Source: Malus domestica | Lineage: Eukaryota; Streptophyta; Magnoliopsida; Rosales; Rosaceae | Length of the DNA: 64,000 nt | Direction of reading: 5' to 3' | Assembly: GCF_042453785.1 (NCBI RefSeq) | Contig: NC_091670.1 | Span: 3,867,501-3,931,500, forward strand | Shown: positions 46,613 to 58,534 of the stretch, piece after piece | Numbering within the stretch: position 1 is the first letter of the stretch | Layout: each line of letters begins with the position of its first letter | Made by a program: the position numbers and the translations under genes | Notes under the pieces: generated by a model | The model's input: only the letters and a program-made list of their open reading frames with translations | Databases searched by the model: none | Told to the model about the DNA's origin: nothing

Positions 46613-48520
46613 TCAGTCCACCACAGCAAGATTTAAGTACTCTTTGTCACAGATGGCGGATTCCAGGGCATGCTTGGGGCCAACTTCCCCCTCAGTATCC
46701 AGGAACAACTTGATGAAATTGTCCGAGTAGCCGGTGAGGATGGTCACCCCTGGTATTCTTGAAGGAGGCTCGACACAGTTGCCGGCAGCGCCCTTGTTCC
46801 ACAACTGCCAGAACACTATGTGTGGCACCGCATCCCCATAACCTTTCTCCTCAAACTTTCTTTGTATTGCCCGGTAAGTAGTTGGCCAGTGACCGTCGGC
46901 ATTAGATATCTCAAAGCCATAATGAGTGAAAACTAGCACCTTCTTGATCATTTGCTCCGGCTTCAAATTGGCATTCACAGCCTCTTGGAGGATCAAATCA
47001 AGCACCGTGTGGAAAGGACAAGTTTCGGTGTGGTCCATGCCCCTCAGAAAGGCACACTGGGACTTGAGATCATTTCCACCTTGTATCAGACGCAGATCAG
47101 GATATCGAGCGAAAGGGACGACCTTTCCTTTCCAGGGCTGTTCACTCAGCTGAGACACCAGTAACCCAAAAGCCACCGACACATCCTGACCTCGCAGACT
47201 CGTGGGCTTCGAGACGTTACATACAGCCAAGCAATTCTTCCACTTGCCTTTGTTGAACAAGTCCTCCACCATTGCCTTCCAGTGAAGTTGAGCAACGTCC
47301 CCTACATCGGGATTGTCCACATAGTGTATCACCCTATGCGGAAGCAGCAGCAGCAGCGAAGTAGGTTCATCATCAATCTTAATCTCGCAGCGGCCGGCTT
47401 TCACGTCCTCCAGATACTGTTTAATCCTACACTTGCCGCCAAAAGTGTCATAACATGTCATCCTCCTCACTGGCAGCAAAACCTCCTTGGTCAGCCGGCT
47501 TCGCGCTCTTGACGTGTAATCGGCCTCCTCTTCAATACTTTTTTTTTTCGGACGTACCTCTTCAAGACCTTGGTATCCATCTTGTCGCGGAAAAAGCTTC
47601 CTCGCAATGCTTTCACACAGCTGCGTGGCAGCCCGGTAGCCAGCGTATGGGAGACATGCCGCAGCCCAGCTAAACTCGATATAATTATCATCACCATCCT
47701 CGTTCTCATTCATCCTCTTGTTCTTGCTCTTCAACTTTTCAATATCAGACTTTAGGTAGTTTGCGAAAAAACCAGAAACCCGGTCGTGTAAAAACTGAAA
47801 ATCAGGGTCGCGATGGTACATCTCGGCAGCCTTGTTGGCAATGGCAATGGTCTTGTCTCTGATTCGACAATGGACGTCATCAGAATTTGAGTGTTGGCTG
47901 CTGATTAGTTGTAGAAGAACAAGGCGGTAGATAATCTCGACAAAATCGCGACCGGAGTTGCCGGCAAGGGGCTCGATGTTGGAGGCTAAGGTTTTGGGGT
48001 GGTTGTGGTGGAGCCATAGCAAGGCACTGTGGAACAATTCATAGTCGGTGGTTTGTCCGAGATAACGAATGAGCTTGAGGGTGGTGAGGGGACTGTGGAA
48101 CCAGGCCAGCGGCAGAAGTTGCTGGTTTAGATATCTGTGAGAGGAGGCGGAGGCTTTCTGCCTGTAGGAGGAATTCACCTCTACAGCCAACAGAAAACGC
48201 AACAGATCAATGCAGGGGTTAGTGTTAACACTCTCCAACTCCAACCCCGATTCGGATTCCAATTCCGTTACATCCTCCTCCTCCTCAATATTAATCTCAT
48301 TTGAAGAGAAATTTGAGCATAATTTCAGTGGCCTCTGTGGTGGATATTTACTGTTAGGAGGAGCAAATACCAGTGCCATTGATCTCAAACTAGTATTATA
48401 AGGACGAATTATTGGGAGCTGAGAAATATTGTTATCGATATTATTCTTGTGTGCTTCTACCCTGAAGGGGGAGAGAATTTTACCCATAGCTTTCATCATG
48501 ACGTCAGACTGCGACTGCAA
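46613..48520 (-). CDS. DUF2828 (DUF2828/DUF7788, vWA-like) plant protein, unit 1 copy
   Basis: A single-exon 635-aa protein. The N-terminal 100 residues are variable with an acidic stretch (INIEEEEDVTELESESGLEL). The all-helical DUF2828 region (about 105-370) has YLGQTTDYELFHSALLWLHH and FSWAAACLPYAGY. The C-terminal vWA-like part (about 425-630) has NCLAVCNVSKPTS, VVPFARYPDLRLIQGG and PHIVFWQLWNKG. In typical members the first motif is CDVSGSMSG, the metal-site D-x-S-x-S; here it is N435-x-S437-x-P439, and the later VF(T/S)DMEF Asp is His in VFTHYGFE, so metal binding is probably lost. Function is unknown. Residues 389-393 are a Leu run encoded by CTG/GCT-type triplets, one unit longer than in unit 2. 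A MULE is inserted 107 bp upstream of the start codon. Confidence 0.9.
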   Translation of the reverse strand: MQSQSDVMMKAMGKILSPFRVEAHKNNIDNNISQLPIIRPYNTSLRSMALVFAPPNSKYPPQRPLKLCSNFSSNEINIEEEEDVTELESESGLELESVNTNPCIDLLRFLLAVEVNSSYRQKASASSHRYLNQQLLPLAWFHSPLTTLKLIRYLGQTTDYELFHSALLWLHHNHPKTLASNIEPLAGNSGRDFVEIIYRLVLLQLISSQHSNSDDVHCRIRDKTIAIANKAAEMYHRDPDFQFLHDRVSGFFANYLKSDIEKLKSKNKRMNENEDGDDNYIEFSWAAACLPYAGYRAATQLCESIARKLFPRQDGYQGLEEVRPKKKSIEEEADYTSRARSRLTKEVLLPVRRMTCYDTFGGKCRIKQYLEDVKAGRCEIKIDDEPTSLLLLLPHRVIHYVDNPDVGDVAQLHWKAMVEDLFNKGKWKNCLAVCNVSKPTSLRGQDVSVAFGLLVSQLSEQPWKGKVVPFARYPDLRLIQGGNDLKSQCAFLRGMDHTETCPFHTVLDLILQEAVNANLKPEQMIKKVLVFTHYGFEISNADGHWPTTYRAIQRKFEEKGYGDAVPHIVFWQLWNKGAAGNCVEPPSRIPGVTILTGYSDNFIKLFLDTEGEVGPKHALESAICDKEYLNLAVVD

Positions 48521-48627
48521 CTGCGGGAGACCAAGAACGAGGCGGAGAGGCGGCTGCTTATCTTGGTTTAGGGCACCAAGAACAACTCCACTACGTCTTT
48601 ATTAGAAGAGAGTTAGGAACTCAGGAC

Positions 48628-49554
48628 GGCCAGGGATCTGCTGTCCCCAAATATATGTTTCGTCCATGTCTCCTCTTCAATTTTTAAACACGTGTCCTAT
48701 GCCTTAACTTAAAGTTAACAGTGTTAACTTTTCTAATTCATTAAGAGAGATGCGGCCATTTTCTGGGGAAAGTGAAGGCCAGAGCCCATCGCCTCCTCCT
48801 CTCCTCCCGTCTGCAACATATCCCCTCCGGTAAACCCGCTTGCACGCACGCCCCAACAAAACCCGATCCCGGACTTCCTTCGAAACCCGCTCGCAGCTTT
48901 TCGGCGAATTGGCATTTCTTTATCTTCAGGATTTAGTTTCACCAACATTTCACTGCAGGTCAATTCTGAAACTTCTTCTTCATTTGGTGTTTGTTGCTGG
49001 AATTTCAATACCCATTTGCTTGTTTTGATTTTTTCCAGCCGCCCGTTTGGTTTTCGATTGGTAGACTTGAAAAGTTTGGATTTTTAATTTGGTTTGGTGA
49101 GTTTAGATGATGGGTTTTCTGTAATTGTTTTGGGATTAATACCAATTTGCTTGTTTTAATGTGTTCATGCTACCCATTTAGTTATCAATTGGTGAAGTTA
49201 GAGAAGTTTGAATTTTAATTTTAGTTTTGGTTAGAAATTGGGGTTTGTGTAATTTTTGATGGGTTGTTTTGATGTTTTTCAGCTACCCATTTATTTATCA
49301 ATCCTCCTACGCTGCTTCGCCGATGAGAGATAGAAAGAGAGAGTGGAAAGAAGCTTCAAGGACGGTGAGAATTGTCGTCGGCTTCGACTCAATACTTCCA
49401 GTGTTGAGTTTTGTTGTGTTTATTATTTTAATTTTCTTTAATGAATTAGAAAAGTTAACACTGTTAACTTTGAGTTAAGGCATAGGACACGTGTTCAAAA
49501 ATTAAAAAGGAGACATGAACGAGATACAAATTAGGGGACAGCAGATCCCTGGCC
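48628..49554. mobile_element. Non-autonomous MULE with 117-bp TIRs and 9-bp target duplication
   Basis: Terminal inverted repeats 48,628-48,744 and 49,438-49,554 start GGCCAGGGATCTGCTGTCCC and match at about 107 of 117 positions. The target duplication 'actcaggac' (48,619-48,627 and 49,555-49,563) is 9 bp, the Mutator signature. The interior (about 690 bp) has no transposase. It holds GC-rich, gene-like pieces (48,760-48,960; 49,300-49,400) separated by T-rich intron-like DNA, so it may be a Pack-MULE carrying host gene fragments. Unit 2 keeps the empty site at 62,704-62,712. The 91-codon minus-strand frame spanning its left part is not convincing as a gene. Confidence 0.93.
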
Positions 49555-49563
49555 ACTCAGGAC

Positions 49564-50329
49564 TCCATTCGACTCCTTGTTTTTTGGGATCCACTCATCG
49601 AACTCTTATTAGAAGAGTAAGACTGACACACATGTACCAGAAGCATAGAGATACGAGTCCTGTTACAATTACAATTAAACCTGCCCTTTGACTCATTTTG
49701 AAGATAATTTTTTAGTGTGACCGTCATACGATGTGATACACCATGTGTTCCTATATAAATGATGGGTTATATGTTTTAAAAGATTAATAACTTAAAAATT
49801 AAATTTTCCACCACTTGCATAAAAACACATGGTGTATCATCTATATTCCTGTCACGACTCAAAGAATCAGATTTTGACATCAAGTAAACATTCGATTAGA
49901 TCTCACTCTGATGTTTATCAAATATTAATCCACAAGTCATATTTGATAATTCATAAGAAAAACTAATGAAAAAAGGAACTTTGAGTTTTAATGAAAAATC
50001 ATCATATAACTTTATTTAATAATTAGTACAAAGTTCAATATTAAACAAGTCCAATTAAAATAGCCCACCCAAAATAACATACTGATTTCTCTGTTTTGAC
50101 CCTGACGTTTTTGGGTTATGTTTGTTTTGTTTTCCGTTAGTTTAGTCATGTCGAAGAACTGAGTTATAAAGGCCAATCACTTCACTTTTTTAATTTTTTT
50201 AATTTAGGGTTTTGAATTGATTGCTTTCTGTTATCCAGCTAGGGATTTTTGGCCTTTAGGAACTCGATCAAATTAGGTTTTTTTTCCTTCTTGTTCCTGT
50301 TCAAAGAATCAAGCATAGAAGAAGAGGAG
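49564..50329. other. Intergenic DNA with hairpin MITE-like palindrome
   Basis: 'gatacaccatgtgttcctat' at 49,737-49,756 pairs with 'acacatggtgtatcat' near 49,828-49,843, a fold-back of about 115 bp. The same palindrome in unit 2 (62,885-62,995) has an extra partial copy near 62,804-62,832. The rest is AT-rich. Confidence 0.6.
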
Positions 50330-50467
50330 ATGGCGACAGAGGATGCAAAGCTGACGAGAGGGAACCAACTGCTAATAGTCAACAACAATCTCAGAGAAAT
50401 GGGCAAGAAGGTCCGGCGGAGAAACAAAGAGACCAGAAATCATTTTCAATTCTTCAATTCTTGTTAA
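50330..50467 (+). CDS. Small 45-codon ORF, unknown (unit 1 copy)
   Basis: MATEDAKLTRGNQLLIVNNN followed by a basic stretch REMGKKVRRRNKETR; ATG in good context (gaggagATGGC). It follows a T/pyrimidine-rich leader-like stretch. The unit 2 copy keeps the frame with one Asn-to-Asp change. A diverged piece of the same coding stretch ('cggcgaagaaacaaagagac') reappears at 51,239, so this may be the remnant first exon of a degraded gene. Family not recognised. Confidence 0.3.
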   Translation: MATEDAKLTRGNQLLIVNNNLREMGKKVRRRNKETRNHFQFFNSC

Positions 50468-51744
50468 TTCTTTTGGCCCCCTAGCTAAGATACGGGATGT
50501 TTGTTCAAATCTCTTACAGATCCTCAGATGAATAGTGCAATTTTGGTTTTTGGGATGACATTAAGAAGTCGGAAGAAGTTAAAATAGAGTTTTGATTCAA
50601 TATGATGCAGTTGCTTGTAATATTATGTTGTTCTTCTGTCTTTGTCAATCAGAAAACACATCCAGGAAGATGTAATCCAAAAAAAAACCAAATGAGTGTT
50701 TGGGATTTAAGATTTGATACCTGGGTTCTGAGATTGGATCGAAGAAAACGATTCATCCCCATATTTTTTAAATTTCTTTTATCTTCTGTAATAGAACATG
50801 CAAAGAAGGAGAGTTCTTCAGTGACTGGGAGTCTCTGAGAGCCCTTGGTGACTAGTCAGTCTTTCTACACTAAAGTGAAATGAAAGATGCGGAATGTGTC
50901 TCAAAATGTTTCAATACCACATTGCCCATTATATTTGCCTTTATTATCCAAATCACCAATGCTTAATAATGATGGTGATTACATATATCATAATCATTGA
51001 CTCTGCTGCACAAGTGGAAATGTGGAATCATCTTTTTCTCTCAAACTTCGCAAATGTGGGATTTGCTTGTAACAATATTTCTCATTCGAGCGATATTTTA
51101 ATATAATATTGTTACATAAAAAAAAGTTTGAATATGAATGTTTACACTGTCTAGTTAACTTGTCTACGTCTAGAACTACAATATTTTGTCATTAGCAAAG
51201 CATAAACTTAAAACTATTGTCAGTAGAGAAATGTGATCCGGCGAAGAAACAAAGAGACTGGAAATGTCTGTCCTTGAACTGAAACTGGATGGAATCCCTA
51301 GACGACATTCAAAGCGCCATGAGGAAGTTTCTCTTTACAATCTATGTATCGTCAGTTGCTCATGCGTTTGTTCGCAAAATTTGATATCATTAATAAAAAT
51401 GGCAGAGTTCTACACCCATGGATTTTTCTTATCGATACATAAGCTTCTATAATGTTTTTAGGTGGTGGCGCTCGTTTGGTGTAGGTGGTGTTGAATACCA
51501 AAAATTTTCCATCTGTGAGATCCCACCGAAGCGCCTTCGGTTTGGGAGATGATGGCAAATCCAAGCCAACAAGAAGACAACAAAGATGAAGCATGAGAAG
51601 ATGGTGGGATCCAAGTTTTGGGTGCTGGTTTGATTTTGGTTTGTCACGATGATTTTAATGGTGATGCGGTGCGGCAGTGATGTGGTATACAACTAGAGAT
51701 GTGAAAAAAGAAAGAAAAGATGGTTGAGAAGGTGAAGAAATAAC
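50468..51744. other. Intergenic region, possible remnants of a degraded gene
   Basis: No convincing gene. The partial repeat of the 45-codon ORF at 51,226-51,330 suggests old gene debris. The corresponding DNA of unit 2 is seen only up to about 50,825. Confidence 0.4.
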
Positions 51745-52190
51745 TACACTATTTCTCAAGATGAATGAAGATAACTCACACTATTTCAGAAACTGAACCA
51801 AAATAGCCCACATTGTTTCTAGAAGTACAACAAAATAACTCACACTGTTTCTCAAACTAAACCAAAATAATCAACACTATTTATGGAACTGCAGCAAAAT
51901 AATCAACGCTATTTCTGAAACTATAGCAAAATAACTCACACTATTTCTGAAACCACAGCAAAATAATCTACACTATTTCTGGAATTAAATCAAAATAACT
52001 CACACTATTTCTGAAATTACAGCAAAATAACCTACACTATTTCTGAAACTAAACCAAAATAACTCACACTATTTCTGAAACTATAGGAAAATAACTTACA
52101 CTATTTCTGAAACTGAACAAAAATAAACCATACTATTTCTTAAGCTGAACCAAAATAACACACATTATTTTTGAAGCTATAGCAACATAG
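51745..52190. repeat. ~33-bp minisatellite, about 13-14 units, at the junction of the two units
   Basis: Units have the form 'actatttctgaaactaaacc' plus 'aaaataactcac', with many variants. The array ends a few bases before unit 2 begins at 52,195. Confidence 0.9.
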
Positions 52191-52340
52191 ACTAATTCCC
52201 TTCATGTATAAGTCTGCACATAGACTAATTTTATTTTATTATAGACTATTAAACTTTGAAGCCGACCCAACTTAATGGAAAAATGCTTTGTTGTTATTGT
52301 GTAGACTATTAAACTTTAACACTAAACTAAGATGTATAAT

Positions 52341-53537
52341 GAAAAATTACCAATCTTCCCTCCAATGTATATTACATGCAAGTAACGTGACTTAAATTAA
52401 TGGAAAAATGAATATAGTAGGTTCAAATCTAATATTAGGGATGTAATTGGTAGATTTTTATAATTCAATGACTGATTGTTCTGAAAAAAATAGTTTAGAG
52501 ACCTAATTTTCACTCAGATTATAATTCAATGACTAAATTGGCAGTTTACCCTTTATTTTTTATTTTATGTATAACTCAATTGTTTGTAATTGGACAATTG
52601 GAATGGTGTTTTAATTTTTCACAAACAATACTATTTGCATAAATTTATCTAACTATAGAGAGGCGAAAGAGTTTGAAATCGAGAAGTAATAGGTTGAAGA
52701 GAAATATTCTATCACGACAATCTCCTACTTGCAAAAGGTTTTCTAAGTGTTGTTAACTTGTGTTAGGAATATCAATTATATATTTATGATTGTTGAATTG
52801 GCCAACTGGGATATGACATAATTTGAAACGGACAAATAATAAGTAGACAAAAAGGTGTTTGAGAAAAAATTTGGTGAAGAGAGATTATATTCACACACTC
52901 TAAATTATTTTCTCCACATCCCTTTAATTTTTTTTAATATTTTTCTAACAAGTGTTAATGGTGTTTCATAAAAATATTAAAAAATTAAAAGGATATGAGA
53001 GAAGTAATTTGAGGTGTGTAAGTATAATTTCTCTTCGTGAATAACCAAACGGACAAATAGTAAGTAGACAAAAAGAACTTTGAGAACAGAAGATTTTGAG
53101 AAAAACCAACAACGATGCATGAAAGTTTTTTTCTAATTTTTTTAATTTTTAATTTTTTTAATTTTTAAAGAAAGTTAGGATAGGCCCAAATCAGTTTTGG
53201 ACCAGAATAGGATTTCATCTGGATTTTCTTTGTGAGAATTATAGGAATCAATTATCCGTTCATTATTCATTCTACGATCTGAAATTATTGTAAATTTTTT
53301 TATTTAAATTAAATACAAATAATACCTACCAAAAGTTAGCCGCATAATGTACAATAAACGACTAAAATAAATTAATCTTCACAAAAAGAATCTGGAAAGC
53401 ATCCTCATCCGCATCCTTCTGGACCCTTGGTGCCTCCTCCAATGTTTCGAGTATTTTTAGTCTCTTTCTTACTCTGTCAGTCATCATGCACTATATTATG
53501 CTAACTACCCTGCAGGCTAAAGGGCTAATTTATTCCA
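52341..53537. other. Unit-2-only segment
   Basis: About 1.2 kb of AT-rich, non-coding DNA without counterpart in unit 1. Holds a hairpin MITE (52,875-53,036) and T-rich low-complexity DNA near 53,125-53,170. No target duplication around the whole segment was found, so it may be ancestral DNA lost from unit 1 rather than an insertion. Confidence 0.75.
52875..53036. mobile_element. Hairpin MITE, 162 bp
   Basis: Left arm 'gaagagagattatattcaca' and, as reverse complement of the right arm, 'gaagagaaattatacttaca' pair across about 67 bp with a short loop. Non-coding. Confidence 0.85.
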
Positions 53538-54103
53538 ACTAAATTTAATTTTGAAAAAATTAGTATCCGATTCTTAGTTACTAATGTTCTTTGATGAAAC
53601 CTTATTAGTTTTCAAATTTTGATCAAAGTCCCTAGCATTAATGCAATAATAAATTTACATATCAGTTATATAATTTTTAAAACAAAAACTAATAATTGAT
53701 TTAGGATTTTAATACTCACACCTTTAGTAAACTCCTAACTAATTTTCAATTCAAAACATTTCCAAAATAAAAAAAAAATTAGAATAAGTTTGTACTCCTT
53801 AATTTTTTATAAAAAGGTCTCCAATTTTTTAATCTTATATGTACCCATTCTTAAATATATCAATTTGTTGTAGTAAAATGTACCCTTTTTTCATATATAA
53901 AATCTATTCAATTTTTTCCTAACCATTTTTAAACTTATATGAGTACATTATTTTTCCATAAATCCATGTCAAGTTTAATCAAAGAAATTTACTAATGTTA
54001 TGAAGCCAAATATCTATTATTTTTTGTGTGGTTTTGAAGAATGTACCCATATTTTGGTACAATAATTTTTTTTGTTAATTTTGATGAATGTACCCACGTT
54101 TAT

Positions 54104-54140
<37 letters not shown>

Positions 54141-55357
54141 ATATATTGGAGAGTATAATTTATATTTTAATAATTTTAATCCACAAATTATGGGTTTTAT
54201 TTATTTAAAATCTCATTATTACAAACAACTATAAATTTCAATTTTTAATTTAAAAAATATAATAACCTACATGAAAATACATTATCACATTAATTTCAGG
54301 GACTTCGATAAAAAATTGAAAACCAACAAGGTTTCAGTAAAAGAATATTGATAATTAGGAACCGTATCCAAAGTGATCCTTTAATTTTTTTTAACTAGCA
54401 TTGTCATAGTGTTCTAAGAAACCATACTTGGGTAGTTTCACATGCCTTGTCATCTTGTGGGTATTTACATTATTAATTAGCTTGAATTTAACAATAATAT
54501 TGTGCTAACTCCCCTGCAAATATCCTCACGGGTGTACACTCCCCGCCGATATATAATAACCTTTTGTTGAAAAAGCTTTTGTTTGCCTTCCATGCAACCC
54601 ACGTTAGAATTAGTATAAGGACTTTAATTAGTTAGGCTAAATGGTAAAATATTAAGGGTAAAGTTAGGGAGACTAAATTTTGTAAACTGATGATGTAGTT
54701 GTTAATGTTTGGATTATTACGTCAATTAGTTTACAAATTTAGTTCAAAATTTTAATCTCCCTAACAGTACTCAAATATTAAAGGTAGTTCAAAGCCGCTT
54801 CATTATTATTCTTTGTGTTTAGTGACAAACGTTATAGTGTACTCGGATCACAAGGCAGAATGTATCGTAATATAAATAGAAAGAATCGTGTCAATAATTA
54901 TCTTTCATAGAGCGATATGTTTGTTTTCAATACTCAAAATGTTCATTAGTAAATGTCAAATTGCGTTTAGGATTCATATCATAGGGATTCGATGTGAAGA
55001 ACAAAGCGTTGATTGTAAACTACCTGACGCACTCCTCCTTCCCCTTTATCCGGGCTTGGGACCGGCAACATAAGCTAAATTTACACGTGTAGAGTTAAAT
55101 ATAAGAAAATGTATGTAGTATTTGGAATTAACGAAAAACTTAGCACAAACCAGAGCGCAGACCCTACTATTGAGATATGGTTTAGTGGTGGTGGTGCTGT
55201 AAATGTCAAATTACAAAATGAAAATATATTAAAATAAAGGATGAAAATAAGTAATGTGAACAATGATCTAATGTGTATATATATACACACACACCAAGAT
55301 GCAGAGATATAAGCTCCCACCATCAACCATACGAGGTAGGTAGTGGAGAAAGAAAAC

Positions 55358-55983
55358 ATGAGAGGTTACCTTCTCTCCTTGTTTTTTCTGGGCTCACTGA
55401 AAGACATCATTCAGTTATGTGGTGCTGATCCGACTGATGGCTTCGTCGATGTTCCGTTAACGGAATATAATTCCGAATTACAGAAACCGTATGACGTACC
55501 ACTGGAGGAGCGCTACAGTTTTGTCAATGGTGTAAGGCGTTTGTGGGTCTATGCTGATGACAAGCCCCATGACCCTAATAGCCAAACCCAGCCACGTACT
55601 GAAGTTCGCATGAGGGTACGCCTCCTAACCTGCTATATATGACTAGCCCCATAATCCTACTGATAAATGTTTATGTTGGTATATGATGGATTTGATTAGA
55701 TTGATTTTTTTACTGAATATGTTGTTCAGATCACAGTTTTATGAATAAGTCTCTTATGTTGTCAGACAGTCTAATAGAATACCTTTGTCTTGTATATATA
55801 TTATAAATACTCCTACATTGTCAAATGATTTGACAAAAGAGAACATTACTCTATATATACCGTGAGCAAGAATTACTTGTCAAAATATGAATCTTAGTCA
55901 TTGATCATGTTAAATTTTATCAAATGTTTGATTTTACATTTAGACAGTGAATATAAACTATCGATCAAGTTGACTTATATGGT

Positions 55984-56019
<36 letters not shown>

Positions 56020-56615
56020 TGCCAACATAAATCTAACAAGAAAAAAATGCTTCCTTATAAATACTTATACGGATGCTTCCTTATAAATCCTTATATGGAT
56101 TTGTTTGTGCTTTTTTGCCATGCGTTGTATATGTTTTATGTGGAACGCTTCTAGAACGGGTAGTCCAGATTCATATATTGTCCGACGAAAAAGCAATCAT
56201 TAGTTGGCGCTAACTAAGTTTTATGCAGGGATTTGACTACTCATCTGGAATATGGCAATTTGAAGGGTATGGATTTGTGCCAAATGGAACCTCTGGTGCT
56301 ACAGTAGCACAGATCCATGGAGCAGCTAAGGGTGCTACGACTATAATCCTAAGAATCTATAACGGCGACATGAGGTATTATAGTCGAGATTTGGTGGGTA
56401 CAAATCTTTACGATAAGTGGTTCAGACTTAACATAATCCATGACGTCGACGGAGGGAGCGTGACTATTTTCATTGACGGAGTCCAGAAATTTCGGGTGAA
56501 GGATCAAGGGCCAGGAGATTTGTACTTCAAATGTGGAGTTTATGCTGCACCGGCTAACATTACCTACTACATGGAATCACGTTGGAAAGACATTGAAATA
56601 TATAAAAAGTACTGA
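55358..56615 (+). CDS. Citrate-binding protein-like, alginate lyase 2 domain, secreted (paralogue C)
   Basis: Unit 2 copy of paralogue B: exons 55,358-55,615 and 56,229-56,615, 214 aa, with the same protein sequence throughout, including the signal peptide and the PRTEVRM, QIH and YFKCGVY motifs. The intron is 8 bp longer, wholly in the AT microsatellite (55,987-56,017). The hAT-like element follows the stop codon as in unit 1. Full identity of exons and near identity of the intron mean very recent duplication, gene conversion, or that the two copies are alleles. Confidence 0.88.
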
Positions 56616-56621
56616 TGACTA

Positions 56622-57776
56622 CCGAGGCCAGTCTTGAGATTTTAGAGACCTTGTGCAAGATCCAAACGGGGCCCTTACATGGCCTAAAATTTTGGTTGCT
56701 ATATTTTCTTTTATACTTTTTATTTTTTATGTGTAAAAATTGATATAACGCACAAGAAAATAAATAAAAATGAAACATGGTGTGTTGGGTTTGTGTATCT
56801 ATCTGCATCCCTTATGTTTTTGGGTTCAAAACTCCTTGCTTTTTAATAGAAAAAGCATGGCACGGTGGATATGTACTTATCATATCACCATTCAAATATT
56901 ATAATTAGAACTATTCTTGCTCTTTATTATCATCCAGAGTTCATCTCAAGAAAAATTTATGTGTTAAACAAATCATTGATATATGGATGACAAAATGGTT
57001 TTCAAATAAAATGAAAATTAGATGACCATCAAATAGTGACTAGAAAATAAATGGTTAAATGATATCGTATAAGAAAAAAAATGAGGCTTTTAAAGATTAT
57101 ATCTTCAAACTTTTAAAATTTTAATTTATTATGACATTCCTAATTATAGATTTATTAGCAAAAGTTATCTTTTATAATGAAAGAAAATAACTACATATAT
57201 TTAAAACAAGAAAACAACAGTGTAGCTAAAAAAGCCTAGAGAAGGTAATCGTGCGGCACACTCTGTGGCATCTGTTGCATTCAAAAATGAAGGGAAGTAT
57301 ATTTGGGCTTGTATTGGTCCTCAAATCTTGTTTAATACTCGGAGGATGTAATTGTATCCATTTGTATCTAACAATATCTATCTACCTTTGAAGAAAAAAA
57401 AAACCCTCAAAACATGCCCAATATGAAATAAACACAGCTGAAAAAAAATTCATAATTAAAAATAAATGTATCCATTAGTATTTAATAATACTTATCTAGC
57501 TTTGGAGGAAGAAAAAAACCCCAAAAAATGCCCAATATGAAATAAACACGGCTGAAAAAAAATTCATAATTAAAAATATAGGTAACCACGGAATCGAACG
57601 TGTGCACACCTAGATAGCAAAAACAATGCTTGCCAAATCGGCTATGACAACGTCGTTTGATATGCTCACGTTTATAGTATATATCTAGTATATTACAAAG
57701 GTTATTAAATTTAGGGGCCCCAAAAAACGGGGGCCCTGTGCGGTCTCACTCCTCGCACCCCCTCAAGGCTGGCCCT
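56622..57776. mobile_element. hAT-like non-autonomous transposon, unit 2 copy
   Basis: Counterpart of 42,534-43,688, with the same termini, internal tandem repeat and 'gatgacta' target duplication overlapping the stop codon of paralogue C. Confidence 0.75.
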
Positions 57777-58534
57777 GATGACTACTGTTGAAGTGAACTA
57801 TTATGCTAGCTAGCTAGCTTTATATATAGAGATGTTTCCATGTCAATGCAATGCAAGCTTCCACAGCTTCAAAGTATAACCATGTAACTTAAGATTGGTT
57901 GATTGGGTGTCTACTCACAAGCGTTTTTGTTAAAAGTGTTTGTAGTATAAACATGTTAAAATTTTCATTCAAATCCAAGTACTTGCTAAAAAATGTTGTT
58001 GTATATGGTCATAAGTACTTTTAGTTACAAAAAGCACTTCTAATTCTCTATCAGCAATCCCAAATGACCCTTAGTATATTAACTAATTATTTTTAGTTGA
58101 GTAATTATTAAAGTTACTGACGAAATTTTTTTTATTAAAGTTGTCTAATTGATAATATTAAGAGGAAATTTACATTTTTCTTTATTTTTTTGGTATTTGA
58201 TTATGGATTTTAGAGGAAATTTACATTTTTCGTTTTCTTCGCGTTATTTTGGTAAACACATGGAGAAATTAGAAAGTGAAATATTTTTTTCATCCGTATT
58301 TTAGTAAACAACATTATACTTTTTCATTTCTCAAATGTCACCATTGTTAGTGAAATCTAGCTCGTTGCACCCTTAAGACTGACAACACTACAAAACTAAC
58401 CCCTCGAAAAGAATGAAAATTACAGTTTGATCCCCAATTACAGTTTGATCCTAATTCGGCAAATTCCCCAATGCCTTCCCCAACTACTTTTCCCTTTTTG
58501 CCCTTATTGCTGAGTGGTTTCGCTCCTCTCGTGT

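Larger units (their letters stand above)
38452..52194. repeat. Tandem segmental duplication, unit 1
   Basis: From 'attcccttcatgtataagtc' at 38,452 the sequence recurs from 52,195. Matching genes sit at offsets of 14,080-14,088 bp; after the unit-1-only MULE the offset falls to about 13,180. Most shared DNA is nearly identical, the AT-rich part around 39.5-41.0 kb somewhat less so. Unit-1-only DNA: a Cassandra TRIM (38,865-39,506) and a MULE (48,628-49,554). Content: citrate-binding-like gene B, unknown Lys-rich gene, DUF2828 gene, 45-codon ORF, minisatellite at its right end. Confidence 0.95.

Noticed and set aside
48733-49008. 91-codon frame inside the MULE
   Set aside because: No recognisable domain, spans exon-like and intron-like DNA, and lies within a mobile element; treated as possible captured DNA only.
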